Origin: Pristionchus mayeri
Lineage: Eukaryota; Nematoda; Chromadorea; Rhabditida; Neodiplogasteridae
Length of the DNA stretch: 64,000 nucleotides
NCBI GenBank assembly: GCA_036245805.1
Contig: BTRK01000002.1
Span: 25,723,067 to 25,787,066, forward strand
Reading direction: 5' to 3'
The number at the start of each line of letters is the position of its first letter. The first letter of the stretch is position 1. The notes beneath the pieces were generated by a model, which was not told the origin of the DNA, did no database searches, and was given only the letters and a program-made list of their open reading frames with translations. The position numbers and the translations under genes were made by a program. Below, piece by piece: positions 35,101 through 45,917 of the stretch.

Positions 35101-35126
35101 AGAGAGAGAATACATAGCTGCTTCAT
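29102..35126 (-). CDS. UDP-glucuronosyltransferase with a 3.36 kb intron
   Basis: Exons in phase, 5' to 3': 35067-35126, 34863-34952, 34638-34739, 34507-34563, 34412-34460, 34268-34357, 34036-34146, 33791-33951, 33506-33676, 33309-33461, 33186-33261, 29754-29822, 29655-29707, 29495-29595, 29102-29384; about 541 residues. Signal peptide MKQLCILSLMTAVQFADA, catalytic-His region (QRSHVQFINTVADIL), FVDSHSTI, LISFGTIALSSDMPEG, then after the long intron FITHCGLSSTLETMMAGVP, STDQHRNA, a membrane span and a KVKNE tail (KXKXX). The junction CTA C|AA GAC keeps phase, so the two exon blocks are one gene. The exon ending FVWKYE has a GC donor (GAG|GCTAGT). The 84 bp at 33952-34035 is stop-free and might be retained. 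Exon structure matches the neighbouring UGT, so they are tandem paralogs. Confidence 0.88.
30076..30445. mobile_element. TTAA-type MITE with tRNA-like core (copy 1)
   Basis: 370 bp, TTAA at both ends. Terminal inverted repeats are about 30 bp (TTAAAGAAGGACTGTCAGCA... against ...TGCTGACACTCCTTCTTTAA). The core on the minus strand (about 30280-30345) reads like a tRNA: TAGCTCAGTGGTAGAGCAG (A box) and GGTTGCGGGTTCTATTCCCACC (B box/T arm). It lies in the long intron of the second UGT. The second copy is at 35672-36045 in the opposite orientation. Confidence 0.85.
30547..31062. mobile_element. 516 bp near-perfect palindrome (foldback element)
   Basis: Arms of about 240 bp nearly identical in inverted orientation, with a short loop around 30795-30815. 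The outer part is very GC-rich (CGCGGCGTGGCGCGGCGGG). The inner part contains TTTGGAGTCCCTCTCATCCC and its complement. It lies in the long UGT intron, just 5' of the Smr gene. Transcription of the UGT intron would give a long hairpin RNA. Confidence 0.9.
31288..31295 (+). promoter_or_regulatory. TATA box of the nested Smr gene
   Basis: TATATAAA on the plus strand, 33 nt before the ATG at 31328. The spacing leaves room for only a very short 5' UTR. Confidence 0.45.
31328..32693 (+). pseudogene. Smr-domain protein gene nested in a UGT intron, with disruptions
   Basis: Six exons: 31328-31544, 31618-31733, 31808-31940, 32163-32296, 32397-32475, 32645-32693. N-terminal Pro/Tyr-rich region (YGQPIPGFNPHPGYYHAP), a helical basic stretch (RYQDLRKKLNRDKYY), then an Smr domain of the MutS2/N4BP2 type: LDLHRLARVPAVRILEKRIK, TVYVCTGVGNNSEGNVA, ending DEVVIVTV. 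Smr domains act as nucleases or RNA-binding modules. Two problems: an in-frame TAG at 31451-31453, avoidable if 31445-31510 is spliced as a 66 bp phase-0 intron, and a 1-nt deletion-type frameshift at CTAAAAAGTGAC in exon 3 (about 31831). The last three exons are clean. Either a recent pseudogene or a homopolymer base error. Family call is good; functional state open. Confidence 0.7.
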
Positions 35127-36537
35127 TTCAATCGGAAGGATTGGACTGATGATCTCTTATCAGCTTTCTTATATGCGGATGAAGTGAGCAATGTGAAGAA
35201 TTCTGTGCGATTGTGATCCATACGTTCTCTATCGGTTTGCATGCATTTATTGTTTTCTCTAGCCGATCAGAGAAACGAAACGTGGTTTCTTCACACTCTA
35301 CAGAATACAATTTCACGATGAAATATGAGTCATGTGAGCGCAATTTGTGCTTTTGCCGGCTCCAAATCAGCCCGAAATCTGATGGAGTTCACTGATTCTT
35401 GGAGTGCAAAGAATGGAATGAGATACGCCTGATATTACTTCTTTTGACTCCGTAGTCTCAGAATTGGTTTCCTATTCGAAAGGGTTGTTATTCTATCATC
35501 ACCGAAGTAAACTTCTTCTTCCTTACATCGAATGAATTAAATGCGTGTAATTTCATTCGAAGGTTGATCTGATGATCTCTTAGCAGCCCTCTTTGGTGAT
35601 GATCTGTCGTGCAAAGTGAAGAATATTCTGCGATTGTGAGGTCTTTCAACGCGCCACAATTTTCACACTCTTTAAAGAAGGAGTGCCAGCAAAGTTAAAT
35701 TTTTGACGCTGTCATAACCATGACCTAGACAATCAGCCAACGATCATAGCGCGAGCTAAGAGGATAGGCATGGGTCACTCGCATAGCTCAGTGGTAAAGC
35801 AGTCGCAGCGTAATCGGAAGGTTGCGGGTTCGAATCCCACCAGTTTTTTGAAAAATCTTCTAGATATTTGAATTCCCGCACGTCCCTTCCCTTCAAGCCC
35901 TCCTTGGCTTTCTGCCAACTAATGATAACTAGGTTCAAAATAGAGATATGAATTTGAGATTTTCAGAATCTCTTATGGTTGTACAAAGGTCGGTCATGGT
36001 TATGACAACGTCAAAATTTCAACTTTGCTGACAGTCCTTCTTTAAGCTCAGCTTTTGCTGCGCATATCGGGAGAATCAGGTACGTGTGAAGGCCTCCTCC
36101 TACTAAGACACAGTTCAAGAGTCACGATGTGTGCCATGAGTGTTAAGTCGTGACAATCTGGTTTCAAATCAGCTCGAAATATGATAGTAGTGTTTGCGAA
36201 GTGTTCTACAAAGGTTAGTATTATGATCTGGATACTGAATCCGTATTGTTGATCTTTCCGATAATTGCCACGATATGAGATGTAGTGCAGGAGAAGAGGA
36301 GAATTAATAAATAAAATCATAAATAAAATTCCTACGTGTAATTGCTATATTTTTGTTATAAATGGTGCATTGAATTTTTTTGTTTTAAATGGTGCATTTG
36401 AAAATTCAATCATTAAAAAATCAAATTAGATTCAATATGCATACGAAATTGTTATTGACTAACTCTTTCTCCATTCTCCATTCATTTCTACTCTCGTCCC
36501 TCTTCCAATTCGGTCGTCACCCACTCCCTCCCCATCA
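35127..36537. other. UGT upstream region with an imperfect duplication split by a MITE
   Basis: About 35135-35220 (CTGATGATCTCTTATCAGC...GTGAAGAATTCTGTGCGATTGTGA) recurs at about 35568-35640, and a later CAAATCAGCCCGAAATCTGATG motif (35365) recurs near 36168 beyond the TTAA element. So the UGT promoter region was duplicated and the element inserted in the second copy. No gene seen. The last 110 bp (36425-36537) match the upstream flank of the minus-strand paralog at 48611-48720. Confidence 0.5.
35672..36045. mobile_element. TTAA-type MITE with tRNA-like core (copy 2, inverted relative to copy 1)
   Basis: 374 bp with the same terminal repeats as 30076-30445, in opposite orientation. Core on the plus strand at about 35775-35850: GCATAGCTCAGTGGTAAAGCAG (A box) and GGTTGCGGGTTCGAATCCCACC (perfect B box). 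The cloverleaf is incomplete because the anticodon stem does not pair, so it is not called as a tRNA gene. Confidence 0.85.
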
Positions 36538-37129
36538 ATGACGACGACTAATGTGGCTGAAGAGATGACACCAGTCTGTGAGTTTATCGATCAAAAACGA
36601 CCGTACCCTCCCTTGATTACAGTAATCGACATCACATCTGTGCCATCGTCGCTCTCATACTCGCCTGCATCATTCCCATGGTGAGACTTACCCTGTTTAG
36701 TGACATGAGCTGCATAATTATCACCATATTGCATTTTCTGGATTTATCAAATTATAAGTGCTGCAATATCTGCAGATCTGCTGCTACTGCGGCTGCCTCT
36801 GCACCTGCTGCTTCAGATCCACGAGGAGGAAGATATCAGAAGATATCGCGGTGAGAGATCAAAGATCAAGAATGTACGAAGACGGAGAAGGAACACAAAG
36901 CAATGGTCAAAGATCATTTTTGCAGATCGAGAAAGAGAAGAGGGGCAACTCGGTGCACTACAGCATAAAGTCGAACAGGAGCACCAGAACCAAATCTGAG
37001 GCTGTGTCCCCTGCACCAGCGAGTGAGGAAAATAATAACAACAATAATAATATCACCAATTATTTGGCAGGTGGATCGAAGGGTTCGAAGCGAGCGAACA
37101 GAAGTCCTGAGGGAGGATCGATGGTGTGA
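36538..37129 (+). pseudogene. frameshifted paralog of the cysteine-rich small membrane protein
   Basis: Homologous exons at 36538-36577, 36623-36680, 36776-36850 and 36926-37129. The last two are intact (ICCYCGCLCTCCFRS; NRSTRTKSEAVSP; poly-Asn; tail PEGGSMV-stop). Exon 2 lacks four bases found in the 48440-48501 copy (GACATCACAT----CTGTGCC), so the membrane span is out of frame and no alternative donor/acceptor pair restores phase. Exon 1 is also shorter. Its C-terminal exon shows the original end of the protein before the other copy was truncated. Confidence 0.75.
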
Positions 37130-40100
37130 AGAGAAGAGAAGAAGAAAGTGCGATAGTCGATACCCTGAACGAGGATAAAATTGTGACCACCTCGGATATC
37201 TGGCATTAATTCCGGTGTTGATGGTGCCGAATGAGAGGGGGAGCGGTTTTTTAGGGATGCTGGCAACTCCCGATTGTTACATCTGTACTGAGAGAGGGAC
37301 ACGGAGAAGAAAAGAGGAGATCGAACTCATGGACAGGTGTGTCTTCCCTCCTAGTCGCTCTTCTCTCTCTCTCTCTCTCTCTGTCCTCTCCATTCTCCCC
37401 GTTCCTCTTCTCTGCCACTTCTCCCCTCCTTCGTCTCTCTTGGTTTCTGAATAAATATTCTGCTTACAATTCCCGTCCAATTAGGCCCATTACGTCTTTT
37501 GCAAGACGCCCATGTTAAATTATTATCCGCTTCTTATTTGCCGTGTCTTTTCCTTCTTCAACATAAAAATCGGTTACCTTCTTGGGATGCTCACAATATC
37601 TCTGATATACCTTCTAAATGTATCATCTAGTGAAAAAAGTGTGCCGATTGAATAAATGCAATACGAAATACCGTGGATTGTCCCTCCGATCATATACGCG
37701 CAACCAATAGAGAAATCATATTCAAATATCTGCAGGGATCAATGACAGTCGATAATGGAGTTGACATGTAATCTTTCTCTGATCATAATGTTTTGGCAAT
37801 ATGCGATGTATCGCCCATTCCTTCACGAATCGATCCTCCGACCCTGATTCGTTCAACGAAAACCCAGTGTTTATTCATTCCTCAAAGCAACTCAAAAATA
37901 CCTTTTTCCAATGAACATTCGGTTAAGAAACATGCATGCTTTGTGAGTGGTTCACTGCTTTAGCAGGGTGTGATATCCCTTTAATTACTGGTGAATTGCC
38001 TTGCAGGATGAACGACCACTGAGGCGATGATGGATTTGAATTATGATCACTCTCTGGTCATTGTGTTTCTGAAAGATTCTATGCATTCTGACCATCCTTC
38101 CGGAATCCTCCTACCCTGGTTCGTTCAATGTGGACCCAGTATCTATTCATAATTTCTTCCTTTCGTGTACTGTGTGCGAGTTTGGTTCGTTGAAAAAACG
38201 GATATATTAGAAAATGGAATGGAGTTCTTCTAAAATACGTTCAGAACAATGCACGATGCTATGGTAAGTGAGTAAGTGTAAGTGGCAAATTGCAGAAGGA
38301 AAAGAACACCGAAAAATAGAGTTGATTGTTCTAGATATTCACATATATTATTCTGTAGTCGTCGCAGTTTCAGGTCTCGCTGATTTTTGCTTCCTCTTCT
38401 TCGTCTGATATGCCAGTAATTAGTTTCTTGGATATCTACAAACCCAACCGTAATCATATGTTTTCAAAAAATCAATCTTCATTGAAGTACACAACTTTGA
38501 CAGTCGCAGTTCCGCTGCTTTTGCCTCGCATTCCCTAATAGAGTATCCGCACGATAGTTCAGCTGAATAAGCAAGCCAACAGATTTACTTGCTCATCAAT
38601 CGGAATTACAAGATCATTGATAACATTTTTCACACATTACCTTCTTGTCCTTTAGGAAGTCGCATCGCTGCCTGCACGTAGTAGTCTGATAGCTGGGAGA
38701 TCTGAAGTAATAAATTTGTAGAAATGGTTGTAATACATCACAAAGAGTCTCGGGACTAGGATGCATCGTACTTCATGCAGTGTTTTACTATCGCACGCTT
38801 ATCTTTCATTACCTATTCGGATATAATTCAATTGAGTACTTCATCCTCTCAATGACCTACCAGGACTACTTTATGGCAGTTTCTGCAATTATTCATCACC
38901 TTGCATCTCTCTGACTAGTGGCTCTCGAGCACAAAAACCTTTGCGAAATTCTCATTGATCTCATAGCAGAACTGGCTCTTTCTGAATCAATTATGCGTTA
39001 TTTTTAATAAACTGCATTTTTTACAATCAGTACTCGACCCATGGTGAGATGGCAGCTTGTGGATCATCTCGGACCTCTTATAGGACAACATGCGAAGGAG
39101 GACGTTGTTGGAAGTCACGTAGGCGAGCGTTTGTCTTCTCTTCGTACTGTAAAAAAAATATTGTCCAATAATGATGACCAGTCTCATTCAGCATCTTTCC
39201 TTCTCTCATATTTCCTAAGTTTCTCCCGTTCTCAACACTCAAATCACATTCACTAGATTCCCAGGGAATTGTGGAGTTCTCATTCAGAGTCGAGATTGAG
39301 ATTTGCATGAATATGTACAATATTACTGATAATTCATGTATGACTCCCCTGCTTCATTGAAAAACTACGACATACTATTTCTGAACCGAAAAAAAAGAAG
39401 ACCAAAGTGATAATTCCAATACTCATGACTGAGCACATGTTCAAACTTACTGTAATGCTAAAACTAGACCCTGCCACACTTTGGCCATGAATCGTCAACC
39501 GTAGCGGTCGTCCCTTCTTAGCGCGAAAGTGTAGCCAGCTATGCTTTCCTATCTGGGAGGAGCTCCACAAACCACTTTGTGTGTCTCATCTCTCTTCGTA
39601 TCAGGATCCTCGCGTATTCTGATTGCTCCCATAAAATATTCACACGAAAACAAACATGGTAATGATTGAGAGAAATGAGTTCCTTACTGAGGATAAATGT
39701 CATCAATAATAGCACTCAAGAATGCATCAACAATAATCACTTCGAATTTGAGAGCGAATTGAGAACGTGATCTCGAAGTAAATAAATTGGAAATTCGAAG
39801 AGGATTGTAATGGGGTCGCGCTATTAAGAAGGCGAGAATTTTCAAAGCAGAATTCTCACTGGACAGTATCATGGTTTTTTTTCAGTGAAAATCACGAATT
39901 TTAAAGGCCAACTACGGTATTTGATTGTCCCATTTAGAGTGCGGAGAAGAAGAGTGACGAGTGAGAGGGAGGATACGAATTGAGATCAAATCTTCTTGAA
40001 GAGTAAGAGGGAGCGGTTCCTCTGCAAGAGAGAGGGGTTCTCTTTTTGCAGCGAAAAAGGCAAAAATAGGTGTTTCTCCATGTAAGTTTGTTTTCTGTGG

Positions 40101-40519
40101 TGTAGATGCTGTCAGAATTAATGATATATGTTTTGCATAGTCTGTGAACAGTCTACAACAAGGGAATACAATATTTTTATCAATATGGCGCGCTCTCAGG
40201 TCTCGATAATGACGCTAAAAATTAGGAAACGTCACGAATCTATAAGAAACGCATAAATTGAACTGACAACAATGCAAGTGAATTGCTCGGAAATAGTTAT
40301 CGAGTAGCGCGGACTGAGAGAGGGTGGACGTGAAAGGCGATGACGAAGAGGGTGGGGGACAGCTCCTGTAAAGGGAGAAGCAGCACACACTCAAAGAAAA
40401 CCTGGCATCCTACGGGTGAATCGCTTCACCTTGCTTCCTCTCTAGTAGGGTCAAACCAACGCTCTATGCTCATCCAACCAAGGGGAAAGAGAAAACCACG
40501 AGATAACTCACACGAGAAG
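37130..40519. other. gene-poor region, possible decayed exons
   Basis: A CT microsatellite lies at about 37360-37382. A diverged direct repeat pairs 37850-37895 with 38105-38150 (CCTCCnACCCTGnTTCGTTCAA). Minus-strand readings at 38230-38457 (with LEQSTLFFGVLFLLQFATYTYS) and 39684-39872 (ending DDIYPQ before a GTAAGG donor) look exon-like, but I could not connect them into a gene. They may be remnants of a membrane-protein gene. Confidence 0.3.
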
Positions 40520-40845
40520 TTAGTGCATCCGTGGAGATCTTGTGCAGACCCAGAAGACGTCTAGTAGATCGAAGAGACAGTCAGCCGCTTTTGAAGTCGG
40601 CCTTAACCACGACTGGAATGGATCGTTGGGCCTGACCTGCACTGAAATAGTGACCGAGTAGGACAAAATTCGTAGTCGATATGGGCAATAAACATCGGGC
40701 AAAGAACATCACTCACAATTGGTGCCACAGCTGGAGTGCCTGTCTGCGCGTGGGTTCTTTTTTCGACGTTGGGTACGGCAACTGCCTCATCATCCGTCAA
40801 TAGAACTACTGAAAGGACAGGCACAATAGACTGCGTAGTTTCCAT
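40520..40845 (-). CDS. candidate small secreted protein (81 residues), uncertain
   Basis: Two exons, 40717-40845 and 40520-40636, joined at phase 0 with donor ATT|GTGAGT and acceptor TGCAG. The N-terminus has a hydrophobic stretch (SIVPVLSVVLL) that could be a signal peptide. One KR site (NVEKRTHAQ) and a two-cysteine segment (DCLFDLLDVFWVC) follow. An unspliced read of 80 codons is also open, so both may be chance. No family recognised. Confidence 0.3.
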
Positions 40846-41805
40846 GGAAGGATCGGAAAACGAAGGCAGAGCTGTCAGTCACCCCATCCTATTCCCCTCA
40901 CCCCCCCCCCCATTTCCATCCAATCAATCTCTGCAAGAGGAAGTGAAAGTCTTCAAGAGTTCAGATTTCCGAGTAGGTAGTATCTGTGCACACATTCTGA
41001 GACCGAGCTAACCAGTTGGCTATGAGAAATGGGCAAGACGATGCAGTTTCATAAAAGAAGAATACCTCAGTAAACAATTGTTTCGATTTGGAGCGAGATC
41101 AAACGAGAATCTCGTGCGTTAGTTCGTGCAATTCACAAAGGAAAGAGTTGCTACACGACGAAATGGATTCACTTTGCTCAGCTCATTAAAACGCGCATTT
41201 GAAAGGGATTCGCCCACTCTTTCCGTAGAAAAGTGGGCCATTGTTCGTACAGTCGAAATGAGCTTCTCCTATTGCCCTCGTACACACTCCACCTGCAAAT
41301 CTGTGATGTTTCCGAAGGGTGAAGAAGGGCGGAAATACCTGATCATTCTTGAGACACGATTATTCTCATTTTGTTTGTCATCTCTGGCAAGAAAATGAGC
41401 TAGTGGAACTAAAAGGGGTGCAAAAGTAGGCTAAATGTCGAGTGTGCATGCAATCTCCATCGGAATTTCCAAAGAGCAGGAGGAAGACAGCGTTCTTCCA
41501 TTTAGAATCTCTAGGATTTCAACTTAGTACGATGAGAGAGATTTACAGATTTGGTGGAATCACAATCCTGATCATCACAGTTCTGAGTACATTTTGGGTG
41601 CATCAAATGTTTCTGAGGACGCTACCTCAAAGCCCTGGCGCCTGTCCCATCAAACTGTCAAACGGGAGCCATCCCTTCTGAATCACCAAGGACTCCTCCT
41701 CCCACTCCCCCTCTCGAATTCCCCTCCCTTCAGTTCATCCCTTTTCCTTATTCGAGAGAAGCCCCTACCGTATCCTCTCAACCAATCCCCCCATACTGAG
41801 CCAGG

Positions 41806-43739
41806 ATGGTCCGCGTAATGTGGATCTCCTTCTCTGTAATGGTGGTTGTGGCAATCCTTTTCGCGGACACCCATAAGGATCCCCCAATTCCCCCTCCAAC
41901 TGACTACCAGGCAAAACAACACCCGATCAACCACCCCCTCGACTCGCATCAACATGATACTTCGCTTGCCGTCTACGCCCCCAAGAAGGAAGCGGATGAT
42001 TGCGCGATGGGAACGGATCCGGGTTGCACGATGGAAACGGGTCGCATCAACATGGTGAGCCATTCCTACTGTAACGACAGTTATCGATGAGTGATTTTTT
42101 CAGCGACGAAAGATGACGTTCGTCCTTGTATCTGGTGTGACGTTGGTAAGGGAGAAGTATGCTGGCCACGTGGTGCACAGCGAGGATTGCACTGCCGAGT
42201 GCGATGCGTGGGAGCCCCCCTGTCTCGCCTTCTCGTCAGTTTCTTTGATTCCTCCTCTTCGTCCTAGATGAACGGTCTCTTTGCAGGTGGGACGAGAACA
42301 CTGGAAAATGCGACGTGGCCGAGGGATACACTGTGAGTTGTTTCTATCTTGTGAAAACGACAAGGTATCGTTCAGGTGGACGATCCAGATGCCCGCATGA
42401 GTTATTCTTCCATCACCGCAGGACCCGTGCTGTATTTCATTGGCTTTCATGGTGAGATGGTGCGAACATTTTCGAGGTGGAAATCAATTTTTCTAGAGCG
42501 TCCCAAGAGGCGATCCGATTGTTTCACCGCAGAGGACATTGATGAGAATTTGGAGAACGAGATTCGCCCTTTGATGCTTGCAGGTGGGAAACAAATTCAA
42601 GAACTATCTTCAATGCATACATTCTATTGTAATTCAGGAGCCATGAACAGTGCAATGATTACCTCATCTGCATTCAACACCGAGTCTCTCGTGAGTTCCG
42701 CCCAGATGGATAACTCTCATGAAGCATTTTTCAGATCACCGAATCGGCGCAGTATGGCACAACAGAGGTTGCTACTCTCTCCCATCGAGATGCATTGATT
42801 ACCACGACCGAGAACCAGCAGGAGACGAGCAGTTAGACTGGTGAGAGTAGGGAGAACGACGGAAACAGATGATTAGTTAAAGACGCCACTACTTCTACGA
42901 TGGATCGATTCGAAGAAACTACAGCAACTCCTTCGTCGACCAATGGCAGAGTTTTTCGATATCGGAACGGTAATGAAATTCAACTTCAGATTACACGACC
43001 TCGATCGAACTGGATTCGACGACTATTTCTGGAGAAGCAGGTTCGGTTGTTAATCTTTGGGCTCTGGGCAGAAGGGATATCTCCTTCATTTTGAAAGCAG
43101 AAATACTGTTTCATCAGGAGAGAAAGACGGATCGAGCAGCAGCGTTTCATCTACAGTGGAAAAAACTTCGACGAGCTCGAGTGAGTTGCAACTGAGTAGC
43201 CAATCTACATTTCTGAGCATTTCCAAAATGTAATATCGCAGGCTCAACGACCGTTACCACGACTTCCCTCGAAACGACGGGAAGACCAACCACGACAGGT
43301 GTTATTCGTATTCAGATTTTTTATAATTAAGGTATTTTTTACAGGACGTGTAGCTGGCATCGTCTCTCTGCTCGAGGACTCCCAGAAAGTGCCCGATGGC
43401 GGTAGCGTCGGCATGGATACACTATCCAAGGTTAGACCTCAATTGGAATCTGATCTATTGCATTGCTATGCTGTTGATGGGAAAATACTGTTTGACAATT
43501 AAGGCGAATTCTGCGCTGATTAGAGAATTATTAATTGAATAAATGAAATAATTTTGATTTATCAGGATGGGACGGTGAAGCTTACGGTGTTCAAAGGCTG
43601 CACATTGACGGGAACGGCTAAGGATCACAACGGCGTCGAACGCAAACTGAAGAACTACACTTACCTCCTGTTCAACAAGGGGGAGTACGACTTTCCGGCG
43701 TCCATGTCGCATTTGAAGATCGAAGGCTGGTGTGACTAA
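41806..43739 (+). pseudogene. secreted PAN-like (CW-type) and Thr/Ser-rich protein with one in-frame TAG
   Basis: Thirteen exons in unbroken phase: 41806-42054, 42104-42234, 42287-42332, 42376-42451, 42497-42583, 42638-42690, 42735-42840, 42883-42969, 42990-43040, 43118-43180, 43242-43298, 43345-43430, 43566-43739. Signal peptide (MVRVMWISFSVMVVVAILFA); linker; a PAN_3/CW-like domain (MTFVLVSGVTLVREKYAGH, DCTAECDAWEPPCLAFSW, GKCDVAEGYT); a Ser/Thr-rich stalk (TTTSLETTGRPTTT); and a compact C-terminal domain (VKLTVFKGCTLTGTAKD...KIEGWCD). That domain faintly recalls a beta/gamma-crystallin fold; low confidence. Codon 248, at 42834-42836, is TAG. Downstream exons stay open and in phase for about 170 codons, so the stop is recent, read through, or a base error; otherwise a 247-residue secreted PAN protein is made. 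Confidence 0.75.
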
Positions 43740-43943
43740 GTGATCATTTGAACTGGACATAAACAAACGCGACAATCGTCTAGTATAAATATGTGTGTTA
43801 CAAAGATGTGTTTGCTTTGCATGGAATATTTCTCGAAAATGCGTCGATATTTATGTAATAATATCTCGATCATAATTGATAATGAGATCCCGTAAAAATG
43901 AGAATGAATAAATATGTTAATTTTTCGAACTCGATTTTCTTTA
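43740..43943. other. 3' flank
   Basis: Short 3' flank of the PAN-like gene with AATAAATATG near 43907-43916. Nothing else seen. Confidence 0.4.
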
Positions 43944-44400
43944 TCAGTTTGGATTTTTCCTATCACAGTAAAGTTCCCTTCCGAGGTACACGCAATAGTC
44001 CGTCTCCTCAAGTTGGTCACCGTGAAGGGTGATGGTTGGGACACCATTCTTCTTTATCAGCTTGGTCTTCTTCCTGTTGATGGGAAGTCCTTCCTTTCTT
44101 TCAAATGTTTTCCAGTTCCGACAGCATGTGGTGCAGAGTAGCACGATGGAATTAGCAAATCGAAGGGAAAGGTACGACGATGATGATACCTTCTCCGCTC
44201 CATTCTCGGTTCTTCATGCAGTCCTCCAGTGAAGCTGTAAAGAACTTCGGGGAGATGGTGGCTCCTCGACGGACTCCCTTGCCGATGGGAATTCGAACCA
44301 TGAGAAGAAATTGCTTCATCACCGTATAATACTAGACCAAGTCGATTTAATATCGTTAAGCACAGCGGGGATTTCGACAGAATCGTAGGCCTTGCGAAAA
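43944..44400 (-). pseudogene. RTE-like LINE reverse transcriptase fragment
   Basis: Minus-strand readings in more than one frame give reverse-transcriptase blocks typical of RTE-class non-LTR elements: FRKAYDSVEIPAVLNDI, IPIGKGVRRGATISPKFFTA, and RKKTKLIKKNGVP...YCVYLGRELYC. Stops and frameshifts separate them. Only about 450 bp remains; no ends or poly-A found. Confidence 0.75.
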
Positions 44401-44449
44401 CGAAAACGAGTCAAGCGGGAGATGGAATTCGCGGTGGTGCTTGAATAAC

Positions 44450-44735
44450 GGTAGCGAGAGTATCACGCCTCTCACGAGAGAATCGAGCTGAGCCAGGGAA
44501 TTGAGGGAAAATCATGAAATGAGTTCTAACCGAATTTGGGCATCCGGAGGCATGTCTAACAATCCCCCAAAGTCTCATTGTGCAGACTTCACTTTGGAGG
44601 TCCCTGCATCGGGTCCGATCTCGGCACCTCCTTCTTTGAAGGCTCATTTCGCGCCTGTCGTGAAAGATATGCGAAAATAGCCCTCTGAGTGACTCCACTC
44701 ATTTTTCAAGCTCTATCGATTCATGTAGCTCATTT
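44450..44735. repeat. dispersed repeat, copy 1
   Basis: Starts ATCACGCCTCTCACGAGAGAATCGAGCT and is homologous over about 270 bp to 46794-47075 (same orientation), ending near CTCATTTTTC-AGCTCTATCGAT. A 25 bp start-only copy (ATCACGCCTCTCATGAGAGAAT) lies at about 17776, in an intron of the long membrane protein gene. Confidence 0.75.
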
Positions 44736-45258
44736 TGTCTGAAAGTCGATTTTAACAGTAGCACACAGTGGGCTAATTTTCTCAAAAGTGTAGGTAAAGA
44801 AGCAGCGAATTTTCTCATACGTTGTGTGGTTTTTCCTGAGCTATCGAATAAGTGGTTTGTTCCAAATATCCCTTAAACTCACAAAAACATGGTTTCTAGG
44901 GTAGTTTTCGATGCTGAACACACTGGAAAATACCATTTTGCAAAATTTGTTCATTGGAGTTCGGTGTGGTGTCATGCCACTTCCGGCCAAATCTGTTTAT
45001 CTATGTGTATCTCTGTCAGATTACAAGCTGGAAGCACGAAATCTCGCATACGCGCGCATAATTTCAAGGCGAATCGAGCAAAAATATTTCATTGGACACG
45101 AATATTTTTTTTTTGTTGAGGTAATTCGACTTCAAAAAAATAATAACTCGATAATTTTTCGCGAGCTGAGATCCTAACCATTCGATACGCTTTTTCCATG
45201 CTGATTCGCAGCTTGGATTGATTTCTGTTAACTGTAAATTTCAGGCGATTCTGATGAT

Positions 45259-45917
45259 GGTACTACCCCGAGTTGTAAATTTCGTTTCGTAAATTCACAG
45301 GTCAGAAATCTTTTCTCAGAAATCCAAATTCGAAATACGGTTCACTGGAAAGAGCGACTCTGTAAAACTCGTTATAAAACAATCATTGTTCGAAAATAAA
45401 TTTCTGGGAACAACGGATAGAGAAGAGTTCGAATGTAAATTATTTTTTGGGAAGTCAAATTTGGGAAATTTTTTCTGGAAATGTGTTTTCTGGAAATTTA
45501 GTTGAAATGAAAGAAAGTTCGAAAATGGTCTTCCGTTAATAACAACAAAAGTGTATGTCATGAACATTTTATTCGGGTTATTATATATAAGCCTATCTAC
45601 ATACTAGAGGTATCAAATTGCCATTGACGTGTCTAATGTCAGTTCTTGAAATTGTATGCACATGATCTGAATGATCATGCTATTGCATAAAGCTATTTTC
45701 CACTGGAAATTTCCACAAAAAAAATTCCCAAATAGGACTTCCCAAAAATAAATTTACATTGTCATTCTTCCATCTCCATTCTTCCATTTCATTCCTTCTC
45801 GTTAATTGATTTGCGATTGGTCTATTTCCACAATGGCTTTTCCCACGAAACATATTACGAAAAAGGTAATTCCAGAATGAGATTTCCGAAACAAAATTTA
45901 CAACTCGGGGTAGTACC
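45259..45917. mobile_element. 659 bp TIR element with 8-9 bp target duplication
   Basis: Inverted ends GGTACTACCCCGAGTTGTAA... (24 bp perfect), flanked by CTGATGAT(G) on both sides (from 45251 and from 45918). Internal sequence is rich in GGAAATT/AATTTCC-type segments in both orientations. No ORF. The 8 bp reading of the duplication suggests hAT-like, the 9 bp reading Mutator-like. Confidence 0.8.

Noticed and set aside
38230..39872. A serpentine receptor or channel gene on the minus strand
   Set aside because: Individual hydrophobic segments exist, but exons could not be joined in phase and no family motif is present.
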